A DNA stretch of 64,000 nt from Rhynchopus euleeides (Eukaryota > Euglenozoa > Diplonemea > Diplonemida > Diplonemidae). Location of the stretch: the NCBI GenBank assembly GCA_963210315.1, contig OY723310.1, forward strand, positions 1,178,001-1,242,000. The letters run 5' to 3'. Shown here one piece after another: positions 10,572-20,026 of this stretch (its first letter is position 1; the number at the start of each line of letters is the position of its first letter). Made by a program: the position numbers and the translations under genes. Under the pieces are notes generated by a model. That model saw only the letters and a list, made by a program, of their open reading frames with translations. It was not told the origin of the DNA and did no database searches.

Positions 10572-11311
10572 TGCACGGTACGGGTTGGGCAGCTTCATTT
10601 GTCCTCTATTGTGACTGTTTGAGGCCTGTGCTCATGTCGCTGGGGTCACTTTGCTCACGAAACGCCTCCTGGTCACCTTGAGGCCCCAAGGCGAGGAGCC
10701 AACTTTTCCGGTTTCCCGAAAATCTATATTTTTTTTTCTTTTTACCCCTGACCTGATTTTTTGTGAGGGCCTGCAGAAAATCAGGTCAGCTGACCCGAAA
10801 AAACCCCCAAGCTCCACCCCTGTCATCCAGTACCCTGATCAGCCGCATGGCGAGCCCCTTGCAGTCATGGAGTGCTGGGGTGACGTAGCGGGCATTGGGA
10901 AGCACACCTGCCAAGAGGGAGGGGTAGCCAGCCTCTTTCATCTCAGAGAGAGTCAGGTGCGGGTATCGATGCACCTGTTGATACCAGCGTTCTTCTGGGA
11001 TGTCGCACAGTGAGCATCGGTGCCCTCGCCCCCCGCATCGCCTCATTGTTGCCCACTGCTGATCTATACTCCCGCTAGCGGGAGTTGGACTCCCCCTAGT
11101 TGAGACTCCCGAAAAGGGTTAAACCCGGTAGTGGTACCCTACCCCCGCTGGAGTCCACCGTGCAAGGCCGGATCAGCCCACGGGTGGGTTTGAGGAAGAA
11201 ATCTGGGGGGGCAAATTTTGCTGCGACTTCCGGTTTCACCCGGCCGAACTCCAGCATCTATCCAGACCCACGGTGCCAAGCCGTTCGCCCGTGTCGCGAT
11301 CATTCGCGGCT

Positions 11312-11692
11312 TCAGGCTGCCCCCGACGACACGTTTGTATCCTGCACCTTGCCATACTTCGCCTCCACCTTGTATATGACGGAGAGCGCCCTCCTTCCGC
11401 ATCGTTGCGACTTCCCTGACAGCGAACTTATCCATGTCAGGGAAGACATGGCGATGATTGCGTTGGCCACCTGGGTGCTGTGCTGGTGGAGCTCCTTGCT
11501 CAACACCGTTGCTAGGAGCCTTCTAATGGATCCCAGTGTCAGCACACTGCCCCCTTTTTTAACAGGGAAGGCCGTGCAAAAATCATGCACAATGTTCGTC
11601 GCCTCCGCAGCCTCGGGACTCTCTGCGCTCTTCTTCTTCTTAATCGACTTTGCCGCCGGCTTCGCTGCCGGCTTCGTTGTCGTCTTCCCCAT
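11312..11692 (-). CDS. Histone-fold (H2B-like) small protein, tentative
   Basis: 126 aa from an ATG at 11690-11692. The N-terminus is a Lys/Ala/Pro tail (GKTTTKPAAKPAAKSIKKKK) like core-histone tails. Residues about 50-85 (LTLGSIRRLLATVLSKELHQHSTQVANAIIAMSS) follow the pattern of H2B loop 2, alpha-3 and alpha-C, including the Gly/Lys-Glu-Leu-x-x-His step. The region corresponding to alpha-1 and alpha-2 is short, so it is not a standard H2B. It sits between two copies of the palindromic element end (11060-11165 and 11790-11965), so it may be cargo of a transposon or a diverged retro-copy. Confidence 0.35.
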   Translation of the reverse strand: MGKTTTKPAAKPAAKSIKKKKSAESPEAAEATNIVHDFCTAFPVKKGGSVLTLGSIRRLLATVLSKELHQHSTQVANAIIAMSSLTWISSLSGKSQRCGRRALSVIYKVEAKYGKVQDTNVSSGAA

Positions 11693-11789
11693 TTTTGTGA
11701 ATCAGGTCTGCGAGCTGGGATGGGTGGAAACGTCCGTTTCGTTTGGTGTGGCTGTACTTCAGTGACGAGTGCCACATTGCATAGGTATC

Positions 11790-11965
11790 ATGGGAAAAAT
11801 GAGTGAAAATAGGTGAAAAGACTCCCGCTAGGGGGAGTCAGACTCCCCCTAGCGGGAGTATAGACTCCCGCTAGCGGGAGTCTATACTCCCGCTAGCGGG
11901 AGTTGGACTCCCCCTAGTTGAGACTCCCGAAAAGGGTTACCCTACCCCCGCTGGAGTCCACCGTG
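11790..11965. repeat. Outer right end of the CTCCCGCTAGCGGGAG element
   Basis: Inverted counterpart of 8928-9086: four stacked CTCCCGCTAG(C/G)GGGAG palindromes ending in CGCTGGAGTCCACCGTG. It differs from the inner copy at 11060-11165 by about 16 bp after AAAAGGGTTA. Confidence 0.75.
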
Positions 11966-12641
11966 CACGTTTTTTGGGTGCCTGGGGGTGTTTCGAGGCC
12001 GTTTCTGTGGCCACAGATGCAGGACCCCCGGGTGGCCAAAAACCACCAAAAACCTGGAAATAGATGGACTCCATATTTGGTCTCGGCAGGAAATTTTTTC
12101 AATTTTGGACTTTTTTCGAAAAAATTGTTGTCGTGAAACGCGCTGCTCTGGCCGTTTCCGAGAATATTTTTTTTCCCGAAATTTTTTTTTCTGGCGATAG
12201 TGGGGCTATTTATGTAAATTTGGAAGGCCTCTCCAGGTTGTGTTACGCAGCCCAGTTTTTTGCACCCCCCCGGATTTTCGAAACATGGCGAAAACGCGCT
12301 TTTTCGAGACCAAAACAATTCACCATAAAAAAAATCGAGGAAAAAGGTGGAGTACAGTCCCTGTTACTGGTAATGGAGAAAAATATCCCCAAAACCCAAA
12401 AAAAACGCGATTTTCGGGATTTTCCGAAAAAGTGCATTTTTCTTCCTTGCAACCAATGTAGTCGGGAGACCGCATCGTAATTTTTCTCTTGCTTCTTTGC
12501 AACGTTCTGCGACATCTGAGTTCACCATAAAAAAAATCGATCAAAAATTCGTAGTGGAAAGCATATGGTTGCCCAGTGCGAAAAAATTTGACTTTTCGAC
12601 ACACATGTGTGTCGCTAGGTACCTAAAGGTTAAAGGGTTAA

Positions 12642-12752
12642 AAAAAAGACTCGTGGCAGCGTTCGGTATCCTGCACACATGCGCGTTCAGCCTCTTGCAG
12701 CATATGCATTCTCAGGCACCGTTCGTACAATGAACGCAACTCCAGATCTTTT
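12642..12752 (+). repeat. Direct repeat paired with 7063-7155
   Basis: Same GACTCGTGGCAGCGTTCGG block as at 7063, with an extra GCGTTCAGCCTCTTGCAG-type insertion before the shared CAGGCACCGTTCGTACAA. Confidence 0.65.
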
Positions 12753-12775
12753 TATTGGGGAGAGGGGGGGGGGGG

Positions 12776-13926
12776 TAGGGGGGGTCAAATGGGGGTGACA
12801 AACACGATTTTTCAAAAAACCGGCACAGAGGCCCCAAAGCCCCCGTAAACCCTCCAAACCCCCCCAGATCGGTCCGGAAACCCATCGAACCCCACTTTTC
12901 CACCATTCCGGGCACCTCAGGTGCCCGAATTGGGGTACCTAAATTTTGTGCCACCGTTTGGTACCGTACAGTGCCACTGTGTGGGAGGTTGGAAAAGAAA
13001 ATGCCCCAACACACCACATCTGAGGGTTGCAATGCATGTTGCTTGCCAACCACGTCATCCGGTGGGTGTCAGGCGCTATGTAGGTGGCATCAGCCAGGTC
13101 TTCGATGTGTTCTGGCTTGTATATGTACCTCCCTGTCACCATGCACCGGGAGGCTGCCTGTAGGTACGGAACAAGTCCAGATGGTCGTGTGATTCCTGTG
13201 CAGCAGTGCTCCACAACCGGGATGTGTTGACAACGACTGTTGCAACACGAGCTGTACATTCCGGGAACACACGAAGTGCGCTGTCGTGGTACCCATTGTG
13301 CAGAATTGGTAGTTGCTGCGGTCTACTTTGCCTGGCCCAAGAGCACTGATACTGAACAGTGCAATATGCGTGGCGAGGTGAATGCAACGGAAGCGCGCAA
13401 AGTCAATACAGCTCTCGGATGGCGGGTGGTGGTGCCACTAGTGTGTGACGTTCACTCGAGGATACAACGCATCACAATGAATCAGCAACCGTGGACCGAG
13501 TACAATACGCTCTCTGTGGCTGGTGTGGGGGACAAAGGCAGTGCCTGTGCCGCAGGCAGGGAGGTACATATACAAGCCAGAACACATCGAAGACCTGGCT
13601 GATGCCACCTACATAGCGCCTGACACCCACCGGATGACGTGGTTGGCAAGCAACATGCATTGCAACCCTCAGATGTGGTGTGTTGGGGCATTTTCTTTTC
13701 CAACCTCCCACACAGTGGCACTGTACGGTACCAAACGGTGGCACAAAATTTAGGTACCCCAATTCGGGCACCTGAGGTGCCCGGAATGGTGGAAAAGTGG
13801 GGTTCGATGGGTTTCCGGACCGATCTGGGGGGGTTTGGAGGGTTTACGGGGGCTTTGGGGCCTCTGCGCCGGTTTTTTGAAAAATCGTGTTTATCCACGT
13901 AAAAGGGGGGGCATTTGACCCCCCCT
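12776..13926. mobile_element. Fold-back element with long inverted arms of about 360 bp
   Basis: The left arm 12776-13135 and right arm 13557-13926 are near-perfect inverted copies. Both begin TAGGGGGGGTCAAATG at the outside and end at the inner CTCCCTG/CAGGGAG. A unique spacer of about 420 bp lies between. The arms carry mirror-image open frames, which are by-products of the inversion. No transposase was recognised. Confidence 0.85.
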
Positions 13927-14762
13927 AGGCATAGGGTGCGGGCGATTCGGTTATCGCCCAAATCGCAAAAATTATCGCCCTCATTATCGCCCATTCTGTC
14001 AAGGCGATAAGTGGGCGATAATGTTTCCGTCGTATTTTTGGGGGCAAAATGGCCCGGCCAGGGACGTCAGATCACTGCTGAGGTGGTGAGTGGGTCATTG
14101 CCTCAGTGAAGACCCGGTTCCTGACCTAGATCAAGCCCTCTGCTCCAGTGTTCTCAGTGGGTCATAACTCTGTGACCAGGGTCAGAACCGCCCCAGGTCT
14201 CAGATCAGCCGTGAAGCTTCCTGTGGGCTATGCAATGAGTCATCTCACTCAAACGTACGGAGTTCATCTCCTCCCATTCAGACCGACTACACTAGAACCG
14301 CGCATCTCCTTCAACACTAAGGTGTACCCGCTTCATGCTCACGAGTGCTCCTAGTAACGGCGAGTGAACAGGTCCTGAGCGAGGTCAGGATCTGGGACAA
14401 TGCCCAGTTCCTCACGTGGGTTTTGACCGAGGAAATGACCCACCCGCATGACGTCAGTGGTCAGAAGCTGATTTCTGATGCAGAGTCCTAGGTCTTGGCC
14501 CAGTTGTTGACGAGGTCACAGGGCCCTGTGGGACCCAGGGTCAGTAGAGCGGTAACCCACTCACCACTAGCTGAAAACCCCTTCAGAAAGTGTGAAAGAA
14601 AACGGGCGATACTGGGCGATAATTTGGCGATAATCGGGCGATAATTGGGCGATAATGGGCGATAATGGGCGATAAGGCGATTCGATACGCGATAATCGGG
14701 GCTCGAACCCGGTTGGGCGAATATAGGGCGATAGGCGAATCGCCCGCACCCTATGCCTAGGG
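13924..14762. mobile_element. Inverted-repeat element with GGCGATAAT subterminal arrays
   Basis: Terminal repeats begin CCTAGGCATAGGGTGCGGGC and match for about 26 bp at the two ends. Inside both ends the motif GGGCGATAA(T) is repeated in opposite orientations, about five copies at 13945-14032 and about nine at 14600-14735. This resembles a transposase-binding array. It directly abuts the fold-back element. The 0.5-kb centre has no recognisable gene. Confidence 0.8.
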
Positions 14763-15209
14763 GGGGGGGGGGACCACAAATCCACTTTTTTCCCCGATGT
14801 TTGCTGTGGCGAGATCTGCACAGACACACCCGAAACCTCTTGCCATGCAAAGAAAAAAAAGGGGAGAAAAATCACACACAGCGGGGTATGACACACACGC
14901 CGCACAAAACTTTGGATTCCCCCCCCCCCCCCCACGACAACACCCCCCCTTCCCCTGTCTTCTTCTGTGGTTCTTCTGTTTCAATTCTTCCCCGTTATTT
15001 TTGTTTGCCGTTCTCCCCTCACCCCCCCCCCCCCCCCTCCCAAATCGCTCTTTCTCCGTGCCCCCCACCCATTCGCCCCCCCCCCCCTCCCGTTGGGCAA
15101 TGTTGGATTAGCGGACCTTGCATCGTACAGAAGTCCAGGAGAGACCCGCTGCGCGAGAGCCGATACGCTATCCAATCCGTTGTCCACCCCCCCCCAGTGT
15201 TGTTAGAAA

Positions 15210-15280
15210 CCGAGTTTTAAACATTTTTAACATTTTAAACGTTTTAAACGTTTTAAAGTTTAAAACGCCGTTTTAAATTA
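15210..15280. repeat. GTTTTAAAC array, interrupted by MITE copy 2
   Basis: Tandem TTTAAAC-type 9-10-bp units occur before (15210-15280) and after (15610-15632) the MITE. Related arrays flank the piggyBac-like element at 17515-17585 and 19174-19216. Confidence 0.7.
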
Positions 15281-15609
15281 CCGTATACGTAAATATTTTG
15301 GAACGTAAATATTATGGAACGTAAATATTTTGGAACGCTGGTGGGTTGGCGTTCCAGATTTTTTTCGTTCCACAATATTTACAGGGCTTTCTGCGACTCG
15401 GGGACTTGGACCAGGTGATCGGACGGCATACAGAGTCCCTGACGGGACCTACTCGTGCACTTTTCGCGCGATTCCTGACGCAAGCCGTCCTCACCACCGA
15501 GTCCCCAACTGGCCCTGTAAATATTATGGAACGTAAATATTATGGAACGGACCGGCCAAAAATGGGCCCGTTCCATAATATTTACGTTCCATAATATTTA
15601 CGTATACGG
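15281..15609. mobile_element. 329-bp MITE with TA target duplication, copy 2
   Basis: Same element as 5191-5519, with TA at 15279-15280 and 15610-15611. Inserted in a TTTAAAC repeat array. Confidence 0.85.
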
Positions 15610-15737
15610 TATTTAAAACGGGGTTTAAAACGGCAAAAAACCCTGCAAAATATAGGGGGAGACTTTTCGATTTTTTTTCTGGAACCCAAAATTGATCGTT
15701 TTGGGCCATCTGAGGCCATCTTCGGCAAAAAAATCCA

Positions 15738-16215
15738 ATTTTTGGGGTAATCAGGCTGGGGGAAAAAACAACAAATCACAACGAATCACACCCGATCACA
15801 ACAAATCACAACGCCAAATGTTGTGATTTGTTGTGATTTGTTGCGATTTGTTGCGATTTGTTGTGGCCAGTTGTGATTTGTTGCGACCAGTTGTGACGAC
15901 TTGTGACCCTTTTGTGATGAGTTGTGATGAGTTGTGATGAGGTGTGATCTGTTGTGATCTGTTGTGATCGCGATCTAAAATTTCAAAAATTTAAAATTTT
16001 GGATCGCGATCACAACAGATCACACCTCATCACAACTCATCACAAAAGGGTCACAAGTCGTCACAACTGGTCACAACAAATCACAACTGGCCGCAACAAA
16101 TCGCAAAAAATCACAACAAATCACAACATTTGCCTTGTGATTTGTTGTGATCTGTTGTGATCGGGTGTGATTTGTTGTGATTTGTTGTTTTTTTCCCCAG
16201 CCTGATTACCCCAAT
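15738..16215. mobile_element. Palindromic fold-back element built of TTGTGATNNG decamers
   Basis: Outer ends GGGGTAATCAGGCTGGGG are inverted copies of each other. Each half is an array of degenerate 10-bp units (TTGTGATTTG, TTGTGATGAG, TTGTGATCTG, TTGCGACCAG), and the halves are mirror images about an AT-rich centre near 15985. Single-stranded, it would fold into one long hairpin. The short ORFs across it are repeat by-products. Confidence 0.85.
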
Positions 16216-17510
16216 TTTGAGGCTCCCTGGGGGTCCCAAATGGGTGAACAAATTCCCTGTGTGAAATAGCCTATTGCAGGCCTTTTGAGCATGATCAGGC
16301 AAACACAGCTGTGTGGCAGGGCTTTCTGCGAAAATTCGCCTCCTGGTGAAGTGGGCTACTTTTCACCCTCCATTCACCCTGGCCTCAACCCGTTCCTCTG
16401 CTCACCCTGACGCAAGCTCATGCCCTCATCGTTGACAATCACCCAGAAAAGATTCAGGATGGTACAGTACAGACTCGGGTGCACGAACGATCCAACGGTG
16501 GTGCCTGTTTGACTTGCTGGTGTATGGTTGATCATTGCTTGTTACGTACATGTCGCTTTCTCAGCGCCCCCGCCTTCACCGAAACCCGATGCCCAACACG
16601 AGCGGTGTGGCGCCCGTGGTACTGACCCCTTCGGACCTTAACTCCAGCGGTAGCCGCCGGCTTTCTTCAAAGAAACTCATCGATGACGTCCCCCCAGAGT
16701 GCAGGTTCCTGCTGCCTACCCACGATCATTAGGGTGCCGAGAGAATGGCTAGGTGATCAATAATTGTCCCAAACACTAGCTTGGCAACAGCCAGAGCAAC
16801 CCCAGGTGGGGCGCAGCCGAGTGCTGCAACCATCGTTCTGACAGCAACAACATCACCTGGCTGTCTTGTTGAACACAGCCGTGATGAAGCTGGCTGCACT
16901 TCCTGTTTGGAGTTCATCGGGATCCGTTCTGCAAAAGTGAAAGTTGGAGGCAAAGAATACATGACGAGGATGGTTACGCCTTTTGTAGGCTTCTCTCGAT
17001 CAGAGAAGTCGGGCGTCCATAGGAGAGTAAAGAGAATACAGATATGCTCCTCTCAAAGAGGGGCAGGCCAAAGGTAGGCTCCAGGTGGCAACTGGAACTG
17101 TGCAACTTTTCCAGAAGGTGCTTCCAGGACTGTCGAAGGAGCTGGTGGAGTTCGCTGGGTCCATTGCCACCCCCATCATGGTGATCGGCCTTCAACCTGC
17201 GACTTTGTATCATGGATTCAGCTCAAAAGGGTGCACATCGAGTGATGCAAGATGAAGATTCGACACTCCAGAAATATGCTGATGTCAAACTGCATTATTC
17301 CTGAGAACAACGGAGGGGGTGTGCCAACTGATGCCGGTGCGATTGATGCAACCCTCACCACAACGTCAGTGCCACCTATTTTCCACCAATAATGTGTCCG
17401 CTGTGACAGGAATGCAGGAATAATCACCCAGAATATGAGCTGGGGGGCCTCAGGGGGCATGGAAAATTTTTTTGGCCGAAATTTTTTTTTTGGTGTGAAA
17501 ACACCACAGA
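16216..17510. other. Intergenic, no gene recognised
   Basis: Contains ORFs of 60-98 codons on both strands (for example ATG 16550 to 16732) with no recognisable motif. They may be decayed coding sequence of a mobile element. Confidence 0.4.
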
Positions 17511-17585
17511 AACGCCCTGTTTTAACCCCCGTTTTAAACTCCGTTTTAAATTAATTTAAAACGCGTTTTAATTTAAAACATTTAA

Positions 17586-19173
17586 CCCTTTAAGTCCCAA
17601 GGCGCAATATATTGCGCCTACACTTTCGGTTCACATTTTGTTAGCACGCATTTTTGTCTTTTTGGCAAACCCTGGGCACCATGAAAAGGGTTTGGACAGT
17701 TCTTTTCAAGACAACAAAAATCGACGAGATATCTGTCTGTCGGTTGCCCGCCGTCATCCCTGAGAATCTGGGCCCAGGTCGGGTTTTCAGGTGAAAACAG
17801 CATTCTGGGCCCTTGGTTTTCTGTGCACACCCCAACAAGGTCTGGCATACTTTGCCGGGGGTCTTTGTGCCCGACCCTGGTCATCTGGTAAAGGGGACTC
17901 GAGAACCTTTCCAAGGAATCAAGACCCGCCCAGATATACCCCGATGTGGTGCACGTGTCAACTGAAGGCAAGGGAGTGCCTGATTGTCAATTCCTCGCCT
18001 GTCAAAATGTACCTGGGACCCCCCGTGTTTAAGTCCCCCCCCTTGGAGACGATTTTCGGCCGGGGGGACTTAAACACGGGGGGGGGCGGACCTAAACGCA
18101 GGGGGGGCTTAAACACGGGGGTGGCACGGTGGAGACCAAGAAGACCTCTTCCGCTTCCGTCGTAGGGGGGGTGATTCTGGTCCGGATGGACTTTTGGCAC
18201 CCCCCTTTTCGACTCTGACAGCACCTGGAGGGCACCAGGTGGCCTCGCGGCCACTTGATGACCCTCCAGACCGGCCCATCCCGTGTTTAGGTCCACCTGT
18301 GTTTAAGTTCCCCCCCCCCTGCCAGACCCCCAGGGGGGGGACTTAAGCACGGGGGAAAGGGAGGGGGGCTTATACACGGGGGGTCCCAGGTCTGGGTGAT
18401 ATCTTATCCTGGCCTTGGGCCGTGCCCAGATTGAGCCAAGCTAAACCAGAAGAGTGTCTGATCTACTTGGGGAGAACATATTCGAGGCGCTTCTCTCTTC
18501 CGTGCGCAGTTGCAGCACCGAGTAGTCTGCAATAATACGAGACGCGGGGTGCTGTCCTCTCTGCGGCGACATCTGGTCGAGAACTCAGAGGAGAGGGTAG
18601 ACGGACACTGGCGACATCCCGGGGTAGTAGAGCGAGCGCATGGCGACATCTCTGCGAACACTCTCTCTGGCTCAGCACTGCTGCGAAGCACAACAGTTGC
18701 CCTTGCAGCCGTCTGAGACAGACTTCCTGCGAGTGATTGAGGAAATAACCCCTTTTCGGGTGTTTTCCCACGGTTTCAAAGGGAAAAAAGGCACTGAACA
18801 TAGGCAAAAACCGCCTTGCCCATTCAGTGGCTTCATTCTCAGTCCTTTTGGCCGAACTTTTTTTTTCGTCGATGCAATTTGACTCGTTCTTTCCAATAAC
18901 GCCATCTTCGGATGACTTTTTGGGGAGCCCCGGCACCCAAAAATTTTTGCTTTCGAAAATCTGCCATTTTTTCACCCTCAAATTCACTGTTTGTTGGCCG
19001 TGCGAAAAAAGAGACATTTTTTTCGGGGCCAAAAAATGGCCATCGTGGAATCTTTCAGTCAAACGCGTTCATATACGGCCAGGGTCGGGCAGAAAAACGA
19101 AAATTGAAGCAACTTGGTGTCCAAGGAGAAAAATCGGCCAAAATGGCCCAAAATAGCCTTGGGACTTAAAGGG
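17586..19173. mobile_element. TTAA-flanked piggyBac-like non-autonomous element, 1588 bp
   Basis: Perfect 18-bp terminal inverted repeats CCCTTTAAGTCCCAAGGC with TTAA duplicated at 17582-17585 and 19174-19177. TTAA target plus CCC-initial ends is the piggyBac signature. A perfect palindrome GGCGCAATATATTGCGCC starts at the left repeat. No transposase ORF is recognisable. It sits within a TTTAAAAC array rich in TTAA and hosts the nested element at 18008-18392. Confidence 0.85.
18008..18392. mobile_element. Nested small inverted-repeat element (CCCCCGTGTTTAAGTCCCCC)
   Basis: Outer ends ACCTGGGACCCCCCGTGT are inverted (left 18008, right about 18392). Further inverted CCCCCGTGTTTAAG units lie inside at about 18065, 18110, 18290 and 18340. 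It is embedded in the piggyBac-like element and non-coding. Confidence 0.7.
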
Positions 19174-19177
19174 TTAA

Positions 19178-20026
19178 AACATTTAAAACGTTTAAAACGT
19201 AAAGTTTTAAATGGGGGCTAACAACAATGCCCCCCCCCCCCCCATCCCAATCTATCTCTGACGGCGTTTTCTTTTCTTCCGCTGGAGTCAATTCAATTGT
19301 GATGTTGCCCTCGTCAACGCGCCGGAGGTGGCATATCGGCGAGGATGGGATTGCTGGGGGAGATACGGCTTGCAGAAGCCTGGTGTCACACAGGACATGA
19401 GGGGTATGTGTATGTCAGGGTGCGAGAGGGGCAGGGTAGTAGCAGACCCGGATGCTTGTCTCGGCGGTGTCGTGCTCCTCACATCTGCTGCTGGATCGTG
19501 AGAGACGCGGGGACAAGGAATTAGGCGATGCCAAGCATGTCGGGGGACCTTTTCGACCAGAAAAGAGAGAAACAGTGAAGCCGCCCCTCACAACACCTGG
19601 CTGCAACGTGACACAGTTTGACACACAGTGGCACAGAGCGAAGGCCTCCATAGAGGGTGCAGTATGGAGGCAACCAACCTAATGGGGTGGGGAGGGTCTT
19701 GGCCAGCAAGTGCGTGACTCGGGTGACGAGCGGGAGGGTGGGGTGGGGGGGTGACTGTGCGAACAGCGTGTTTCAAAAGAGCCGCACGAAATAATGCGGC
19801 TCCGAAAGGAGATGATGTGTGGGTGAGATCCCGGCAGGATGTGTGGGCAGGGACGCCGTGTCCCCTCCAGCAGAGGCAGTGATGGTGTGGCTGCCCCCTC
19901 GAGCCGCAGTTCCCGTTCAGGTTATGGTCGCCTTGCTCTCCGTGTGTGCACTCCCCCATTTCCATTCCTTCATAACCATGGCCGACAGATTTCTGTGCAG
20001 ACACAGCCACAAGGCACACACGCACC
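19178..20026. other. Intergenic, probable promoter region of the RBR-like gene
   Basis: TTTAAAAC units to 19216, a poly-C tract, then unique sequence with no recognised gene. The start codon at 20027 sits in a good context (CACCATGG). Confidence 0.4.

Larger units (their letters stand above)
10162..10822. mobile_element. Non-autonomous hAT element (MITE), 661 bp
   Basis: Terminal inverted repeats CAGGGGTGGAGCTTG / CAAGCTCCACCCCTG are flanked by a perfect 8-bp duplication TCATCCAG (10154-10161 and 10823-10830). An 8-bp duplication and CAGGG-type ends are diagnostic of the hAT superfamily. A subterminal GGGTCAG motif occurs at both ends. The element contains hairpin-repeat copies B and C and no transposase. 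It interrupts the minus-strand ORF described at 9241-11046. Confidence 0.92.
9241..11046 (-). pseudogene. Unknown transposon-borne ORF, disrupted by a hAT MITE and a stop codon
   Basis: The minus-strand ORF starts with ATG at 11044-11046 and a C-x2-C motif (RCSLC). It runs to the MITE at 10822 and resumes at 10161 in the same frame once the MITE and one 8-bp duplication are discounted. A single in-frame TGA follows about 12 codons later. After it the frame is open for 288 codons (10107 to 9241), through aromatic-rich segments (HYFPEG-type, HHWWAPED) to an acidic tail (GDDSSDEEDEA). About 380 aa in all. No family was recognised. It lies within an element with long palindromic ends, so it may be that element's own protein. 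Confidence 0.5.
8925..11165. mobile_element. DNA element with CTCCCGCTAGCGGGAG palindromes and CACGGTGGACTCCAGCG ends
   Basis: The left end starts CACGGTGGACTCCAGCG (near 8928). The inner right end (about 11060-11165) and an outer right end (about 11790-11965) both finish in the reverse complement CGCTGGAGTCCACCGTG. Next to the ends are stacked perfect palindromes CTCCCGCTAGCGGGAG and imperfect CTCCCGCTAGGGGGAG variants. Left 8990-9086 matches the reverse complement of 11790-11880, including TTTTCACCTATTTTCA and TTTTTCCCATGATA. It encloses the disrupted minus-strand ORF at 9241-11046. The class of transposon is not recognised. Confidence 0.55.
6954..12637. mobile_element. Composite TTAA-flanked transposon nest (piggyBac-like ends)
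   Basis: The left end reads TTAA then CCCTTTAAACACC (TTAA 6950-6953). The right end reads, inward, TTAA then CCCTTTAACCTTT (TTAA 12638-12641). Only about the first 8 bp of the ends match, so the pairing is tentative. The interior contains degenerate repeats of about 380 bp, another TTAA-CCTTTTGAG end at 8444, palindrome-rich elements (8925-11965) and a hAT MITE. The phrase TTCACCATAAAAAAAATCG occurs near 8353, 12309 and 12520. No piggyBac transposase is visible, so any piggyBac-type element here would be non-autonomous. Confidence 0.4.

Noticed and set aside
8925..11965. Assigning the minus-strand ORF to piggyBac because of nearby TTAA sites
   Set aside because: No DDD pattern or C-terminal Cys-rich finger typical of piggyBac transposase was seen.
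12712..13902. Paired ORFs with the same protein in opposite directions
   Set aside because: They are the two arms of a fold-back element; the sequence has no domain sense.
15738..16215. CRISPR array
   Set aside because: Units are 10 bp and mirror-imaged, with no distinct spacers, in a eukaryotic context.
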